In this document: positions 40,201 to 49,558 of the stretch, piece by piece | Layout of the letters: each line of letters starts with the position of its first letter | Position numbering within the stretch: the stretch's first letter is position 1 | DNA from: Cherax quadricarinatus | Lineage: Eukaryota; Arthropoda; Malacostraca; Decapoda; Parastacidae | Length of the DNA: 64,000 nucleotides | Direction: 5' to 3' | Assembly (NCBI RefSeq): GCF_038502225.1 | Contig: NC_091382.1 | Span: 10,926,602-10,990,601, forward strand | Position numbers and translations under genes: made by a program | Notes under the pieces: model-generated | What the model was told of the DNA's origin: nothing | The model's input: only the letters and a program-made list of their open reading frames with translations | Database searches by the model: none

Positions 40201-41084
40201 CTAATGTAGGCACATGCTCCACCACCCTTTCTGTTCCTATCTAAGCGTTTTATATTGTAACCTTCTATTTTGACCTCGTCGTCAGTCACCGTATCATCCA
40301 ACCAAGATTCAGAGATGGTTATAACTGCCGCCCTAATTTTGTTAGCTAGAATCCTAATCTCTGCCAATTTAGGAAGAAGTGATCTTGCATTGACATGAAT
40401 AAAGTGAAGGCCTGTTTTCATAAAACAATCATAATCATCAATATATGGCAATGGGTCATTTGTATTAAAATTAGGTAGATCAATGTCATCACTGCTGATG
40501 GGTAACTGTGCCAAAGTGCATTTGTTACACACAAAATGAATTCTGGCACCGTTGCTATAATTGTACATACATCCATCATGCACCCACCCCTTACACATTT
40601 TACATAAGGTGCCTTTTCTGTTTTTCATGCGTACTTTAGTACAGTGTATGCACCTGTTTGGTAGTGTTTGAGATAATAATGGCTGCATTGTCTCACATTG
40701 ACCTATGTATGCATTACATATGGAGTTAAGGTTATCATTCCTAGCTACTAGACCGTCATTATTGCCGTCATTTATCTGTCTGTTTTGCCTCTGCACAATA
40801 GTTTGAGGTCCTGGATTAATTTGGATATCACCACTTAAGAGCGCTACAATAAGAGCTGTGTGCCACTGTTTTTGTTTAGGTATGCGGTGTTGCCATACCT
40901 TGCGGCGATAGTGACATTTACTTTTCTGGTAGGATGGCAACTGTTGGGCTTTTACTGTCCAGGGCGCTGTTACTCCATTCATCTTTTCCAGCCCCCATGA
41001 CTGATTACTTTCTTCATGGAATTGAAGAAGAAATATAAATATAATTATGGCAGCCTGTACCCCCCTAATGCCTGCCATTTTCAC
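37219..41084 (-). mobile_element. LINE A, near full length
   Basis: A minus-strand LINE with one long frame (37530-41084), a 3' UTR (37235-37529) and a 3' tail of tandem cttacttactt (37219-37240). The 3' UTR contains ggaccccaatggaaataagt and tgggttatcctaggtt, shared in part with the type 1 SINE tail. A 5' UTR probably continues to about 42240. Other copies: 47242-48897 with 53093-53846, and 3' fragments at 15161 and 25930. Confidence 0.93.
37530..41084 (-). CDS. LINE A polyprotein: 2A-like motif, zinc finger, endonuclease, reverse transcriptase
   Basis: 1184 codons, intact frame. Residues 10-20 are hydrophobic (AAIIIFIFLL). Residues 85-93 read GDIQINPGP, matching the 2A ribosome-skipping consensus D-x-E-x-NPGP except Gln for Glu. 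Residues 145-189 form a Cys/His finger (CIHC...CKMC..WVHDGC...CNKC), PHD/RING-like. The APE endonuclease spans about 226-436 (HVNARSLLPKL; GDFN 361-364; SDH 427-429). The reverse transcriptase has DLQKAFD (Asp 811), GVPQRSILG (860s) and YADD (895-898). Arg 869 replaces the Gly seen in the second LINE A copy (GVPQGSILG), so activity is doubtful. The C terminus ends NVATEREGNDFLFFS. The layout resembles CR1/L2-type LINEs. The Met at 41084 is the first in frame; the choice between it and the Met two residues later is open. Confidence 0.93.
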   Translation of the reverse strand: MKMAGIRGVQAAIIIFIFLLQFHEESNQSWGLEKMNGVTAPWTVKAQQLPSYQKSKCHYRRKVWQHRIPKQKQWHTALIVALLSGDIQINPGPQTIVQRQNRQINDGNNDGLVARNDNLNSICNAYIGQCETMQPLLSQTLPNRCIHCTKVRMKNRKGTLCKMCKGWVHDGCMYNYSNGARIHFVCNKCTLAQLPISSDDIDLPNFNTNDPLPYIDDYDCFMKTGLHFIHVNARSLLPKLAEIRILANKIRAAVITISESWLDDTVTDDEVKIEGYNIKRLDRNRKGGGACAYIRNDLAYNPRPDLNNNKLEILWFEVLLPKTKPILVGTSYRPPTQDQFLEDFSRVLSGVENNCETIILGDFNICFQQQNNGLCKRYKQILGLNSYTQLINTPTRITQFSATLIDHILCNRSENISQSGVITTGLSDHFIIYCTRKITRGRIGLHRTIKMRSTRNYSKETLVNRLHNCDWTEITSCTDVNDAWEKFKTMFTTILDNIAPVKEVRIKRRTEPWMNTEILDNMKFRDQLLKRFKANRQDIAALNEFQRVRNRVQRLIKGAKAKHYCSKIEEYKHNPRKLWQQLKQLGYSHKPVDRSNIVLTIDNEVCHETSKVANCFNSYYTSVASTLVSKLPAASNTFNTDSDKFQTYYTNKGVTPNSCQLVSVSHDFIQKELSRLNPTKSTGPDNIPSKFLKDGASELSIPIAHIINLSITTNTVPEGFKEARVTPIFKKNSRSDVSNYRPVSILSIISKILERAVYSQVVKYLNDNNILHSYQSGFRRSYSTDTSLINLMDYLRTEMSKGNLIGMVTLDLQKAFDTVNHNILCNKLQAIGIGSVDWFKSYLSNRRQIVKINKTESEPLPITCGVPQRSILGPLLFLCYVNDMPISVKCKLLLYADDSALLVSGKDPQDIANVLTLELESCSKWLVDNKLSLHLGKTEAILFGTKHKLRRVNNFNVQCNGEPITLVSSVKYLGIPFDPCMSGELIGNSVVKKANAKLKFLYRQAQCLPTEARRTLCLALIQCHMDYACSSWYSALTKKLKDRLQITQNKIVRFILGLGPREHVGQDELQQLDMLNVEDRVKQLKLNHVYKIAHKQCPEYLAVNFVKVGNQSNHSTRGREHNFVVPTVSGQASNTFYCTAIKEWNRLPAHVKASHSVNQFKKNAKRCLMNVATEREGNDFLFFS

Positions 41085-42250
41085 TCTTCGCTCTTTTACT
41101 CATATACAATAATATTTATTTCTCTTTTCCTTTCCCTAGTACACTTAGTATCTGCTTTAGCAATCACCGCTGAATTACTAGTAAAATTTCCTCTTCAAAA
41201 CCCTCTTCACTGCTCACTTTTCCCTGGTTTTATCCTTCCAAATCCCCCTCAGTTCCATTTATCGGGGGTTGTGTGGTGTTGTTGTCTCCTGACCTGTTTT
41301 GCTGACTCAGCTATTTTTAAAACACTGAGGGGAGTAACGCCACCTACAACCTGACTTTCCTTGAGTTTATAGATATATTTGGCGTTTTCTGCTATAATTC
41401 TCTCACTGTACACTGGTCAGCTGAATATAGGTCAGCTACTATAACATTAACCTTGACTGTTTAACTATTCACTTCTTTCTCACGACTGGCACTGAGGGAT
41501 ATCCGACCTATAACCTTGGAGTTTTGTACTGTTGATTTGACGATGTCTCCTGTGTTTCCCTCTCGTTAGCACTGGTACAGGTGATATGATGGTGGTACAG
41601 ATATGATGCTACTGTCAACAGATGAACGTCAGTAAAGATGAGAATTTCACTTCGCTAGTTGTACGTCTGGCAGTAGCGGCTGTTTGGATGCCGGTCAGCC
41701 ATGTTTAAATGCTCAATTCTTTCCCTCGTTTGGCACTGAAGAAAAAAAGTCCTACAGACCTGTCATTTCCTTGGAGATTTAGTTGATCAGGTTTTCTGCC
41801 ATGTTGTCTTCCCGTTAAACACTGGTGCAGTTGATATGGAGGTCAGTTATTTCATTGTAGTGGAAAACGTCTCGTGTCTGGTTCACGTCTGGCAGCAGGT
41901 CTGGTACTTGAATGCCGGTCCCTCTTTTGTCATATTTAGTCCATTTCGTTGTCGTCACCGTCAGTTTTTATGTCACTATAGGTTCCTTGCATGTTGTTGC
42001 AGCAGTACTTGCCAACTTGGCCATCACTGGAGTTCGGATAGGCCCAGGGGACGGCAAGATGTAGGAGCAGCCTTGTTGCTGCTTGCTGCGGCTGCGGCCG
42101 CAGCTAAGTCCTTCTATATGAGAACTGTTTATCTCGCGCGACTGATAACTCATCATGCACCATATATCGTTGGAGCGCAGCTGAATTGCTGCTGGAACTC
42201 TTATGTGTGAACTGTGACTAGTGATATACCTAGTGAAACACAAACATGTT
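41085..42250 (-). other. Presumed 5' UTR of LINE A with diverged tandem duplication
   Basis: No gene. Two diverged direct copies of about 240 bp can be aligned: about 41480-41700 (tggcactgagggat, cctctcgttagcactggtac, aggtgatatga, cacgt..acgtctggcagtag, ggatgccggtc) and about 41725-41930 (tggcactgaaga, cttcccgttaaacactggtg, cagttgatatgg, acgtctggcagcagg, aatgccggtcc). Such monomers recall LINE promoter repeats. Whether they belong to LINE A is inference from adjacency. Confidence 0.5.
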
Positions 42251-42815
42251 GATTTGAAGTGGGTGTAGGAGGCCTACCGTCACTCCGCCTCGCCTGCTTC
42301 CCCTCCTTCCTCGATTTGGAACTCAGCCATTCGCCTCTATTTACTTATGGTCTAGAGGCGGTTTTTGCCATACCACATAAGTGCTTGAGTGCCCGTGTCA
42401 GTTCTCTGTGCCGCACTCCGCTCATCTTACGAATGTATCTCCTGTGTGCCTACCTGCCTGCTACAAGCAAATATCCAAGTGGTTGACACGGGCTTAGCAA
42501 GCACATTCAAGCAGGCTTGAAAGCAGCACTCCAAGCTAGCCAGGACAAGCTAAGGGGGGCGTCGGGCAAGAAATTGTAGCTCTTTTGTTTACCCTCTGAT
42601 TTCCTCCAGTTTTGGTGCACAAGACAAAGTGTTTCACTCTTTCTTGAAAATATTTATCAAAAATATACCTCAAACAACAACTGAGAAAAGACTCAAAAAG
42701 GACTATTTACTGAAAATGCCCTTGTGGCCAAATTTATTCCTATATGGGACTACGTAAGGTTGTTTGGACACTTGGTGCCGAGAGAACAATGCTTATACAT
42801 ATTTACTCATATTTA
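42251..42815. other. No recognisable feature
   Basis: Mixed composition, unrecognised short frames only. Confidence 0.4.
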
Positions 42816-43118
42816 GGGTGACCCGGTGGTCTGGTGGCTAAAGCTCCCGCTTCACACACGGAGGGCCCGGGTTCGATTCCCGGCGGGTGGAAACATTTGA
42901 CACGTTTCCTTACACCTGTTGTCCTGTTCACCTAGCAGCAAATAGGTACCTGGGTGTTAGTCGACTGGTGTGGGTCGCATCCTGGGGGACAAGATTAAGG
43001 ACCCCAATGGAAATAAGTTAGACAATCCTCGATGACGCACTGACTTTCTTGGGTTATCCTGGGTGGCTAACCCTCCGGGGTTAAAAATCCGAACGAAATC
43101 TTATCTTATCTTACTCCA
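42816..43118 (+). mobile_element. tRNA-headed SINE, type 1 tail, best copy
   Basis: An RNA polymerase III type promoter is visible: A box tggtctggtgg (42828-42838) and a perfect B box ggttcgattcc (42870-42880). The middle (aaataggtacctgggtgtta, gtcgactggtgtgggtcgca) is followed by the tail ggaccccaatggaaataagt, tgacgcactgactttcttgg, gttatcctgggtggctaacc and the end aatccgaacgaaatcttatc with a ttatcttatctta repeat. Non-coding; it depends on a LINE for movement. Confidence 0.92.
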
Positions 43119-43399
43119 AAATCTTGCCTCTAAATAACTTATCTTTATTTCACAAAAAAAAAATAAAGTTTGTTAGTTCCTGGAATATTGCAAAAAAAAA
43201 TCTGCCCTTTACTCCCACATAACTCCGAAAGTATTTGGAATATTTCCAAAAATGAAATGGGGCAAAATAGAGAAATCATTATTCTACAATTTCTGTGAAT
43301 ATTATTCCATTTAATTAAGTAATAAAGGAAGAATTATGGAATTTAGGTGAATAAGTTACTAGCGAGATATCGGCCTGGAGCGCCGGCCGGCCCCCGTCT

Positions 43400-43433
<34 letters not shown>

Positions 43434-43984
43434 GCGAAAATCGCGTTTGTTTGGGTGTATTTCTTAGTAAACTGATGTTCTAGTGCAGTTATCCTCTTCA
43501 AAACACCGTTTTCTCTTACTCAAAGACGACATGGAGAGAGTAACTCATTTATATCGAAATATTCCCGATAATCTCTCGCCATATTATGGCCTATTTTATT
43601 CAGTCTAGAGTATATAACATGTTTGTATGTTATTTATAGTATTTGTTATATCATATTAGATCAATTCTGATAGATAAATAAGCCGTAGAGTTGATATATA
43701 AGCTGATATAAGCATAATAATGAAGTGATTTCTCCTGGCACTCTCTGGAGCGGTGGTAGGCCTGGTAGGCTCAAAGTCGACGGATAAGCTCCGCCTACTG
43801 TTTTATGATGCAAAATAGTCAGTTATTATATTAGAATAATGCAAGAAAAAGAGATAAAAAACAAGTAAAAAATTCCAAAAAATATATGGGCTGTGAGCAG
43901 ACTCGCTACCCACATTGCCCTCACCATACACGATATAAATGACTATAATTTCTTGTAGAAACGTCGTAGAGATTAGATTAGATT
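43119..43984. other. AT-rich, with poly(A) tract
   Basis: A run of about 32 A (43400-43431) follows a short GC-rich patch (ctggagcgccggccggcc). It could be the tail of a decayed retroposon, but no body is recognised. The rest is AT-rich. Confidence 0.5.
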
Positions 43985-44100
43985 TTGCCACCGAAGTGGC
44001 TAGTTTAATGTGCACCCCATATCCATCCTGTGGACGGTAGCGCGAGAGCATATGGATACACAAAAGGCCTAGGAACTAGGCCCCAAAGGGTTAACAGGAA
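43985..44100 (-). mobile_element. Retroposon E relative, fragment
   Basis: ggctagtttaatgtgcaccc followed by catatccatcctgtggacgg matches the E 3' end in antisense; the inner part (agagcatatggatacac) is different from the other copies. Confidence 0.6.
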
Positions 44101-44109
44101 TACATATTA

Positions 44110-44850
44110 CCTGGAGTTTACCTGGAGAGAGTTCCGGGGGTCAACGCCCCCGCGGCCCGGTCTGAGACCAGGCCTCCTGGTGGATCAGAGCCTGATCAAC
44201 CAGGCTGTTGCTGCTGGCTGCACGCAAACCAACATACGAGCCACAGCCCGGCTGATCCGGAACTGACTTTAGGTGCTTGTCCAGTGCCAGCTTGAAGACT
44301 GCCAGGGGTCTGTTGGTAATCCCCCTTATGTGTGCTGGGAGGCAGTTGAACAGTCTCGGGCCCCTGACACTTATTGTATGGTCTCTTAACGTGCTAGTGA
44401 CACCCCTGCTTTTCATTGGGGGGATGGTGCATCGTCTGCCAAGTCTTTTGCTTTCGTAGTGGGTGATTTTCGTGTGCAAGTTCGGTACTAGTCCCTCTAG
44501 GATTTTCCAGGTGTATATAATCATGTATCTCTCCCTCCTGCGTTCCAGGGAATACAGGTTTAGGAACCTCAAGCGCTCCCAATAATTGAGGTGTTTTATC
44601 TCCGTTATGCGCGCCGTGAAAGTTCTCTGTACATTTTCTAGGTCGGCAATTTCACCTGCCTTGAAAGGTGCTGTTAGTGTGCAGCAATATTCCAGCCTAG
44701 ATAGAACAAGTGACCTGAAGAGTGTCATCATGGGCTTGGCCTCCCTAGTTTTGAAGGTTCTCATTATCCATCCTGTCATTTTTCTAGCAGATGCGATTGA
44801 TACAATGTTATGGTCCTTGAAGGTGAGATCCTCCGACATGATCACTCCCA
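44110..44850 (-). mobile_element. LINE B copy, 5'-truncated
   Basis: The terminal text from acctggagtttacctgg (44110) to the truncation in the VIMSEDLTFKD region (about 44850). The frame 44141-44845 (234 codons) is open to the natural end SQTGPRGR and nearly identical to the 34920 copy. It encodes only thumb and C-terminal regions. It adjoins the 3' end of the RNase H LINE fragment. Confidence 0.92.
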
Positions 44851-44880
44851 GTGATTTATATCTACATATCTATAGTTCAC

Positions 44881-45789
44881 TTATCTGTTACAAGCAAATT
44901 TAGGAAATTTGCTTAGTATATCTGGTATCTTATTTTCATTAATAAGATATCTTGACATGTCACATAGGTTATTATACTGTCTGTCTCTGTATTCCTCAAT
45001 AAGTGGACAATTAAGCACATAGTGTTCAAGAGAGTGACCATATGCCTGATCACATAATTTACATTTAGTTTGATCATCATCTGTGTGTCTCCCAAACTGC
45101 CAGAAGTACTTGTAACCAAGCCTAAGCCTGGCCACTACAACATCAGTCAGTCTGTTCACATTGCAAGTTGCTCCATAAACATACTTATCTACGTTCATGT
45201 TATCATAGTGGGTTATAGATCTACTCAGGCTTCTAACTGCATTCCTATAACAATCATTTTCATTATTTACTTCTCTCCTAATATTATTCCTAATGCTAGA
45301 CACAGTTATACCAAAGTTATATTCTACATTCTCCTTCTCGATACTCTTCTTGGCTAACATATCAACTTTATCATGAAGGAGTAATCCAATGTGTGATGGG
45401 ATCCATAGCAATTGTACATTAATTCCTTTGTCCCTAATTTTTGAGAATCTATACCTGGCTTCCCCAATGAGCATGTTGTTGGAGTCATTATATGAGCCAA
45501 GAGCCTTCAATGATGACATAGAATCAGTAATGATGATAGAGTCAAGCTCAGTGTCATAGGTTAGCTTTAGCGCCATTAGGATTGCAAACAATTCAGTTTG
45601 CAGTGTAGACGCCCAGTTGTTAATTCTTATGCCTAACTCAACAAATTTATTATCGTTCTTAACTAGGGAGGTGGCAACAAGAGCAGATGCAGCCCTGCCA
45701 GAAGACTCCTGTGAACGTCGTAGAACATTCATTCTGGTATCATTGTGTTGCCAAAGAGTTAAGCCATTTTTTCGGTATATATAACTCAA
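44881..45789 (-). pseudogene. LINE RNase H domain and C-terminal zinc knuckle
   Basis: 302 codons. RNase H landmarks: SGRAASALVA, STLQTELFAILMALKL (catalytic Glu), IIITDSMSSLKAL (catalytic Asp), WIPSHIGLLLHDKVDMLAKK (His and last Asp). The first catalytic Asp, normally in a TDGS motif just before SGRAA, is not present; the text reads RRSQESSGRAAS, as if a few bases were lost. The C terminus has CKLCDQAYGHSLEHYVLNC, a C-x2-C...H...C knuckle. RNase H would remove template RNA during cDNA synthesis. The RT part is absent, so it is a 3' fragment. A shorter relative is at 2901-3028. Confidence 0.85.
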
Positions 45790-45897
45790 TTTCCATAATT
45801 TTTCGATTTTTGGTTGTGCGCACGCGGAAATTTGCCCTACAGCCCCCTAAGGTAGCCTGCAGTTACAGCTGTCCTGACACCCAGCATGTCTACGTAT

Positions 45898-46842
45898 ACT
45901 GTTGAAACTTATTCGGTCCGAGAAGTCCCAACTGGGAAAAAAAACACACACTCACCTGGGTTGGCGAAGGTGGATGGAAGGTACTTCTTAATTGATAGAT
46001 TTACCATTCAGGAAAGTAGGTAGTTTATACTGTTAGTACACTAATATTAGGATTATTGAGGCAACTGTAGATAATAATAATGTAGACCTAAGACCTTAAC
46101 ATAGGTAGTAATAGGCCAATAATGTAGGCAAATCTAGGTTATGTTAGCCAGGGAGAACTGGCAGCCCAAGTTTGAATGCTTTCTTCTATGACCAGACACC
46201 ATCTGAGCAACACGTGCCGTGATCAGCAGGTGGCGCCCCCACGTGTCCTCACATATGAGACCTGGGGAAATCTGGTGGAGGCACCTCGATGTACCGTAGA
46301 TGACCACCTCCATCAGGCCCATACAGTAAGACAAGACCTCCACTTTTTCTTAGGATTCTGGCCAGCGTCTGGGGAAAGTTGCGAGTGAGTTGAGCTGTAG
46401 GCCTTCTGCAGCTGGCAGTGCATGCCCAGTACGTACTTCGTCTCTTGTCTACCTAGAAGCTAGTGTCCATTTCTGCATAGTTATACTAGGGGATACACAC
46501 CCTCTTGGATACAGGAATTTCTGAGGTGCAGGCAGGTCGCTAATAACGATTGAATATTGCAGGAATTAAGGCTCCCGGTTGCACGTGGTTTCTGAGGGGA
46601 AGTCCAAAGGGGCTAAGCTAAGCTTAGGGAGGTTGATGACCAGAATAGCTTCTTCATCACCAAGTAAGTTAGTCCTTTAAACGTGCATGCAGGCGAGATT
46701 TCTTGCAACATCAGTCATTTATGAAAATCTGTCCTATAAGCCACTTGTGAGGCTGAGGTATCGACCTCAGAGCTCGGTGTCAACAGAGCTTGCCAGGGTA
46801 GGCGACTCACTTGGAGGCAGTCCAGACAAATTTTCACATTCA
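45898..46842 (+). mobile_element. LTR-like element L, copy 2
   Basis: Uninterrupted copy of about 945 bp starting tgttgaaacttattcggtcc and ending acaaattttcaca. It matches copy 1 (29353-30194 plus 31516-31615, inverted) throughout, and similarity ends at TG and CA in both copies, which is how LTRs are bounded. No target duplication is seen at either copy, and no frame is conserved. A solo LTR is the favoured reading; another non-coding repeat is possible. Confidence 0.5.
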
Positions 46843-47241
46843 TGTTGGTTATATATTATATATTTATTAATGCATACTAGTTAAATGTTAAAAACATTAT
46901 TTGAACTTATATTTTATAGCAAATGCGACATATATTTTTTTAATGAAAAAATAATGAAAAAATCTCCAAACTTACGAGAAAGCATTGCAAAAAAGATTCT
47001 GATATAAATTAGGTGATACAAATTTGGGTAATATAAAGATTTTAATGAAAAAAATAAGATGGAGACAGGTTGCCATGCACCGCCATGACCTTCAGCAACA
47101 ACAGCAGCAGCTGGTGATGACTTCTGCATCAACTTTCGAGGGATGTCTTGCTCTAGCCTGAATGTATGACACATTTCCCCTGTTGTCAGGGTGCTTATCC
47201 TCGTCTATTTTGCATGTTATAGGTGGGATACCTGTCTTATC
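46843..47241. other. AT-rich flank, no feature
   Basis: AT-rich; a short cagcaacaacagcagcagct patch at 47092-47113. No gene. Confidence 0.4.
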
Positions 47242-48897
47242 TGAGAACATTAGTCAGTCAGGCGTCATTACCACAGGTCTTAGTGATCATTTCATCATTT
47301 ACTGCACCAGGAAAATCACTAGGGATAGGATAGGCCTACACAGGACAATAAAAATGAGGTCAACTAGAAACTACAGTAAAGAAGCACTGGTAAATAGGCT
47401 ACACAATTGTGACTGGACAGAGATAACAAGTTGCACGGACGTAAACGATGCCTGGGAAAAATTCAAAACAATGTTCACTACCATCCTTGATAATATTGCA
47501 CCAGTTAAAGAGGTTAGGATTAAACGAAGAACTGAACCCTGGATGAATACTGAGATATTAGATAATATGAAATTCAGAGACCAGCTGCTAAAAAGATTTA
47601 AAGCAAACAGACAGGATATTGCAGCACTAAATGAATTCCAAAGGGTGAGGAATAGAGTACAGAGACTTATAAAATGAGCAAAGGCAAAGCACTATTGCTC
47701 AAAAATTGAAGAGTATAAGCATAACCCCAGAAAGCTCTGGCAACAACTAAAACAGTTGGGGTATAGCCATAAGCCAGTAGATAGGTCTAACATAGTACTC
47801 ACTATCGAAAATGAGGTATGCCACGAAACACCTAAGGTGGCAAATTGTTTTAATTCCTACTACACAACTGTTGCATCAACACTAGTAAGTAAACTACCAG
47901 CTGCATCAAATACCTTTAACACAGACTCTGATAAGTTTCAAACATACTATACCAATAAAGGGGTAACCCCAAACAGTTGTCAACTAGTAAGTGTATCTCA
48001 TGACTTTATTCAAAAAGAACTAAGCAGGTTAAACCCAACTAAGAGCACAGGCCCTGATAACATCCCATCTAAGTTCCGAAAAGATGCTGCTTCTGAACTG
48101 TCAATCCCTATTGCTCACATAATAAATCTATCAATCCCCACTAATACCGTACCGGAGGGGTTCAAGGAGGCCAGAGTTACTCCTATCTTCAAGAAAAATA
48201 ATAGGTCTGATGTAAGCAACTGTAGGCCTGTTAGTATACTCAGTATAATATCTAAAATTCTGGAGAGGGCGGTGTATTCTCAAGTAGTTAAGTACCTTAA
48301 TGACAACAGCATTCTCCATAGCTATCAATCGGGCTTTAGAAGATCCTAGTCAACCGACACCTCCCTTATTAATCTGATGGATTACCTGAGAACTGAAATG
48401 CCAAAGGGAAACCTCATAAGTATGGTAACCTTAGATCTGCAAAAGGCCTTCGATACTGTCAACCACAATATATTATGTAAGAAACTTCAAGCTATCGGTA
48501 TAGGTTCTGTAGACTGGTTTAAGTCCTACCTTAGCAACAGGAGACAAATAGTCAAAATCAACAAAACGGAATCAGAACCCCTGCCGATAACATGTGGAGT
48601 TCCCCAAGGTAGTATTTTGGGTCCCTTATTATTCTTATGTTATGTCAATGATATGCCTATCAGTGTCAAGTGCAAACTCCTACTGTATGCAGATGACAGT
48701 GCTCTGTTAGTGACAGGTAAAGACCCACAAGATATTGCTAATGTTTTAACACTGGAACTGGAGTCCTGCAGCAAATGGTTAGTAGACAACAAACTATCAT
48801 TACACCTAGGGAAAACTGAAGCCATTCTCTTTGGCACGAAACTTAAACTGAGAAGGGTAAATAATTTTAATGTTTAGTGTAATGGGGAGCCCATCAC
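47242..48897 (+). pseudogene. LINE A second copy, first part
   Basis: A plus-strand LINE A beginning at ENISQSGVITTGLSDHFIIY (end of the endonuclease) and reading through linker and reverse transcriptase to NNFNV. Three nonsense codons are visible relative to 37530-41084: TGA at 47675-47677 (after RLIK), TAG at 48347-48349 (after FRRS), TAG at 48875-48877 (after NNFNV). RT motifs DLQKAFD, GVPQGSILGPLLF and YADD are intact. At 48897 LINE B begins and about 200 bp of LINE A are missing. Confidence 0.92.
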
Positions 48898-49190
48898 TTT
48901 ACCTGGAGTTTACCTGGAGAGAGTTTCGGGGGTCAACGCCCCCGCGGCCCGGTCTGTGACCAGGCCTCCTGGTGGATCAGCGCCTGATCAACCAGGCTGT
49001 TGCTGCTGGCTGCACGCAAACCAACGTACGAGCCACAGCCCGGCTGATCAGGAACTGACTTTAGGTGCTTGTCCAGTGCCAGCTTGAAGACTGCCAGGGG
49101 TCTGTTGGTAATCCCCCTTATGTGTGCTGGGAGGCAGTTGAACAGTCTCGGGCCCCTGACACTTATTGTATGGTCTCTTAACGTGCTAGT

Positions 49191-49558
49191 TTTTGTTACT
49201 TAGTTTAATATGTTTATTATGCACCCCATACCCATCCTGTGGGCGGTAGTCAAAAGATTACAGAGGTACATAATTGGTCCAGGGACTGGACTCCAAAGTT
49301 TTGATAGCTGAGCAAGTTACAGAGGCAATGAACTCACAATTTACAAAGGTAATGAACTCACAATTTACAAAGGTAATGAAGTCCAGGTAAGTCTGGTCAC
49401 AATCATGACAAGTTACAAAGGTATTTACAGATTACAGAGGTACGTAATGGGTCCAGGGACTGGGCCCCCAAAGTTTTGATAGCTGAACTAGGTACAAAGG
49501 TAATGAGCTCACAAGTTACAAAGGTAATGAATTCTGTAGAATGGTTACTTACGTTTAT
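49191..49558 (-). mobile_element. Retroposon E inserted in LINE B
   Basis: Bounded by ttaacgtgctagt (49178-49190) and ttaacgtactagt (49559-49571), a 13-bp duplication with one change. On the minus strand the body repeats cattacctttgtaact-type units and ends in a gcataataaacatattaaac tail followed by an A-rich taacaaaaa run. Its 5' part differs in length from the 19834 copy. Confidence 0.85.

Noticed and set aside
41016..41354. 112-codon plus-strand frame
   Set aside because: Overlaps the LINE A start and 5' UTR in antisense; no homology recognised.
42816..42890. Functional tRNA gene
   Set aside because: A and B boxes are present, but the sequence continues into a SINE body and is repeated throughout the window.
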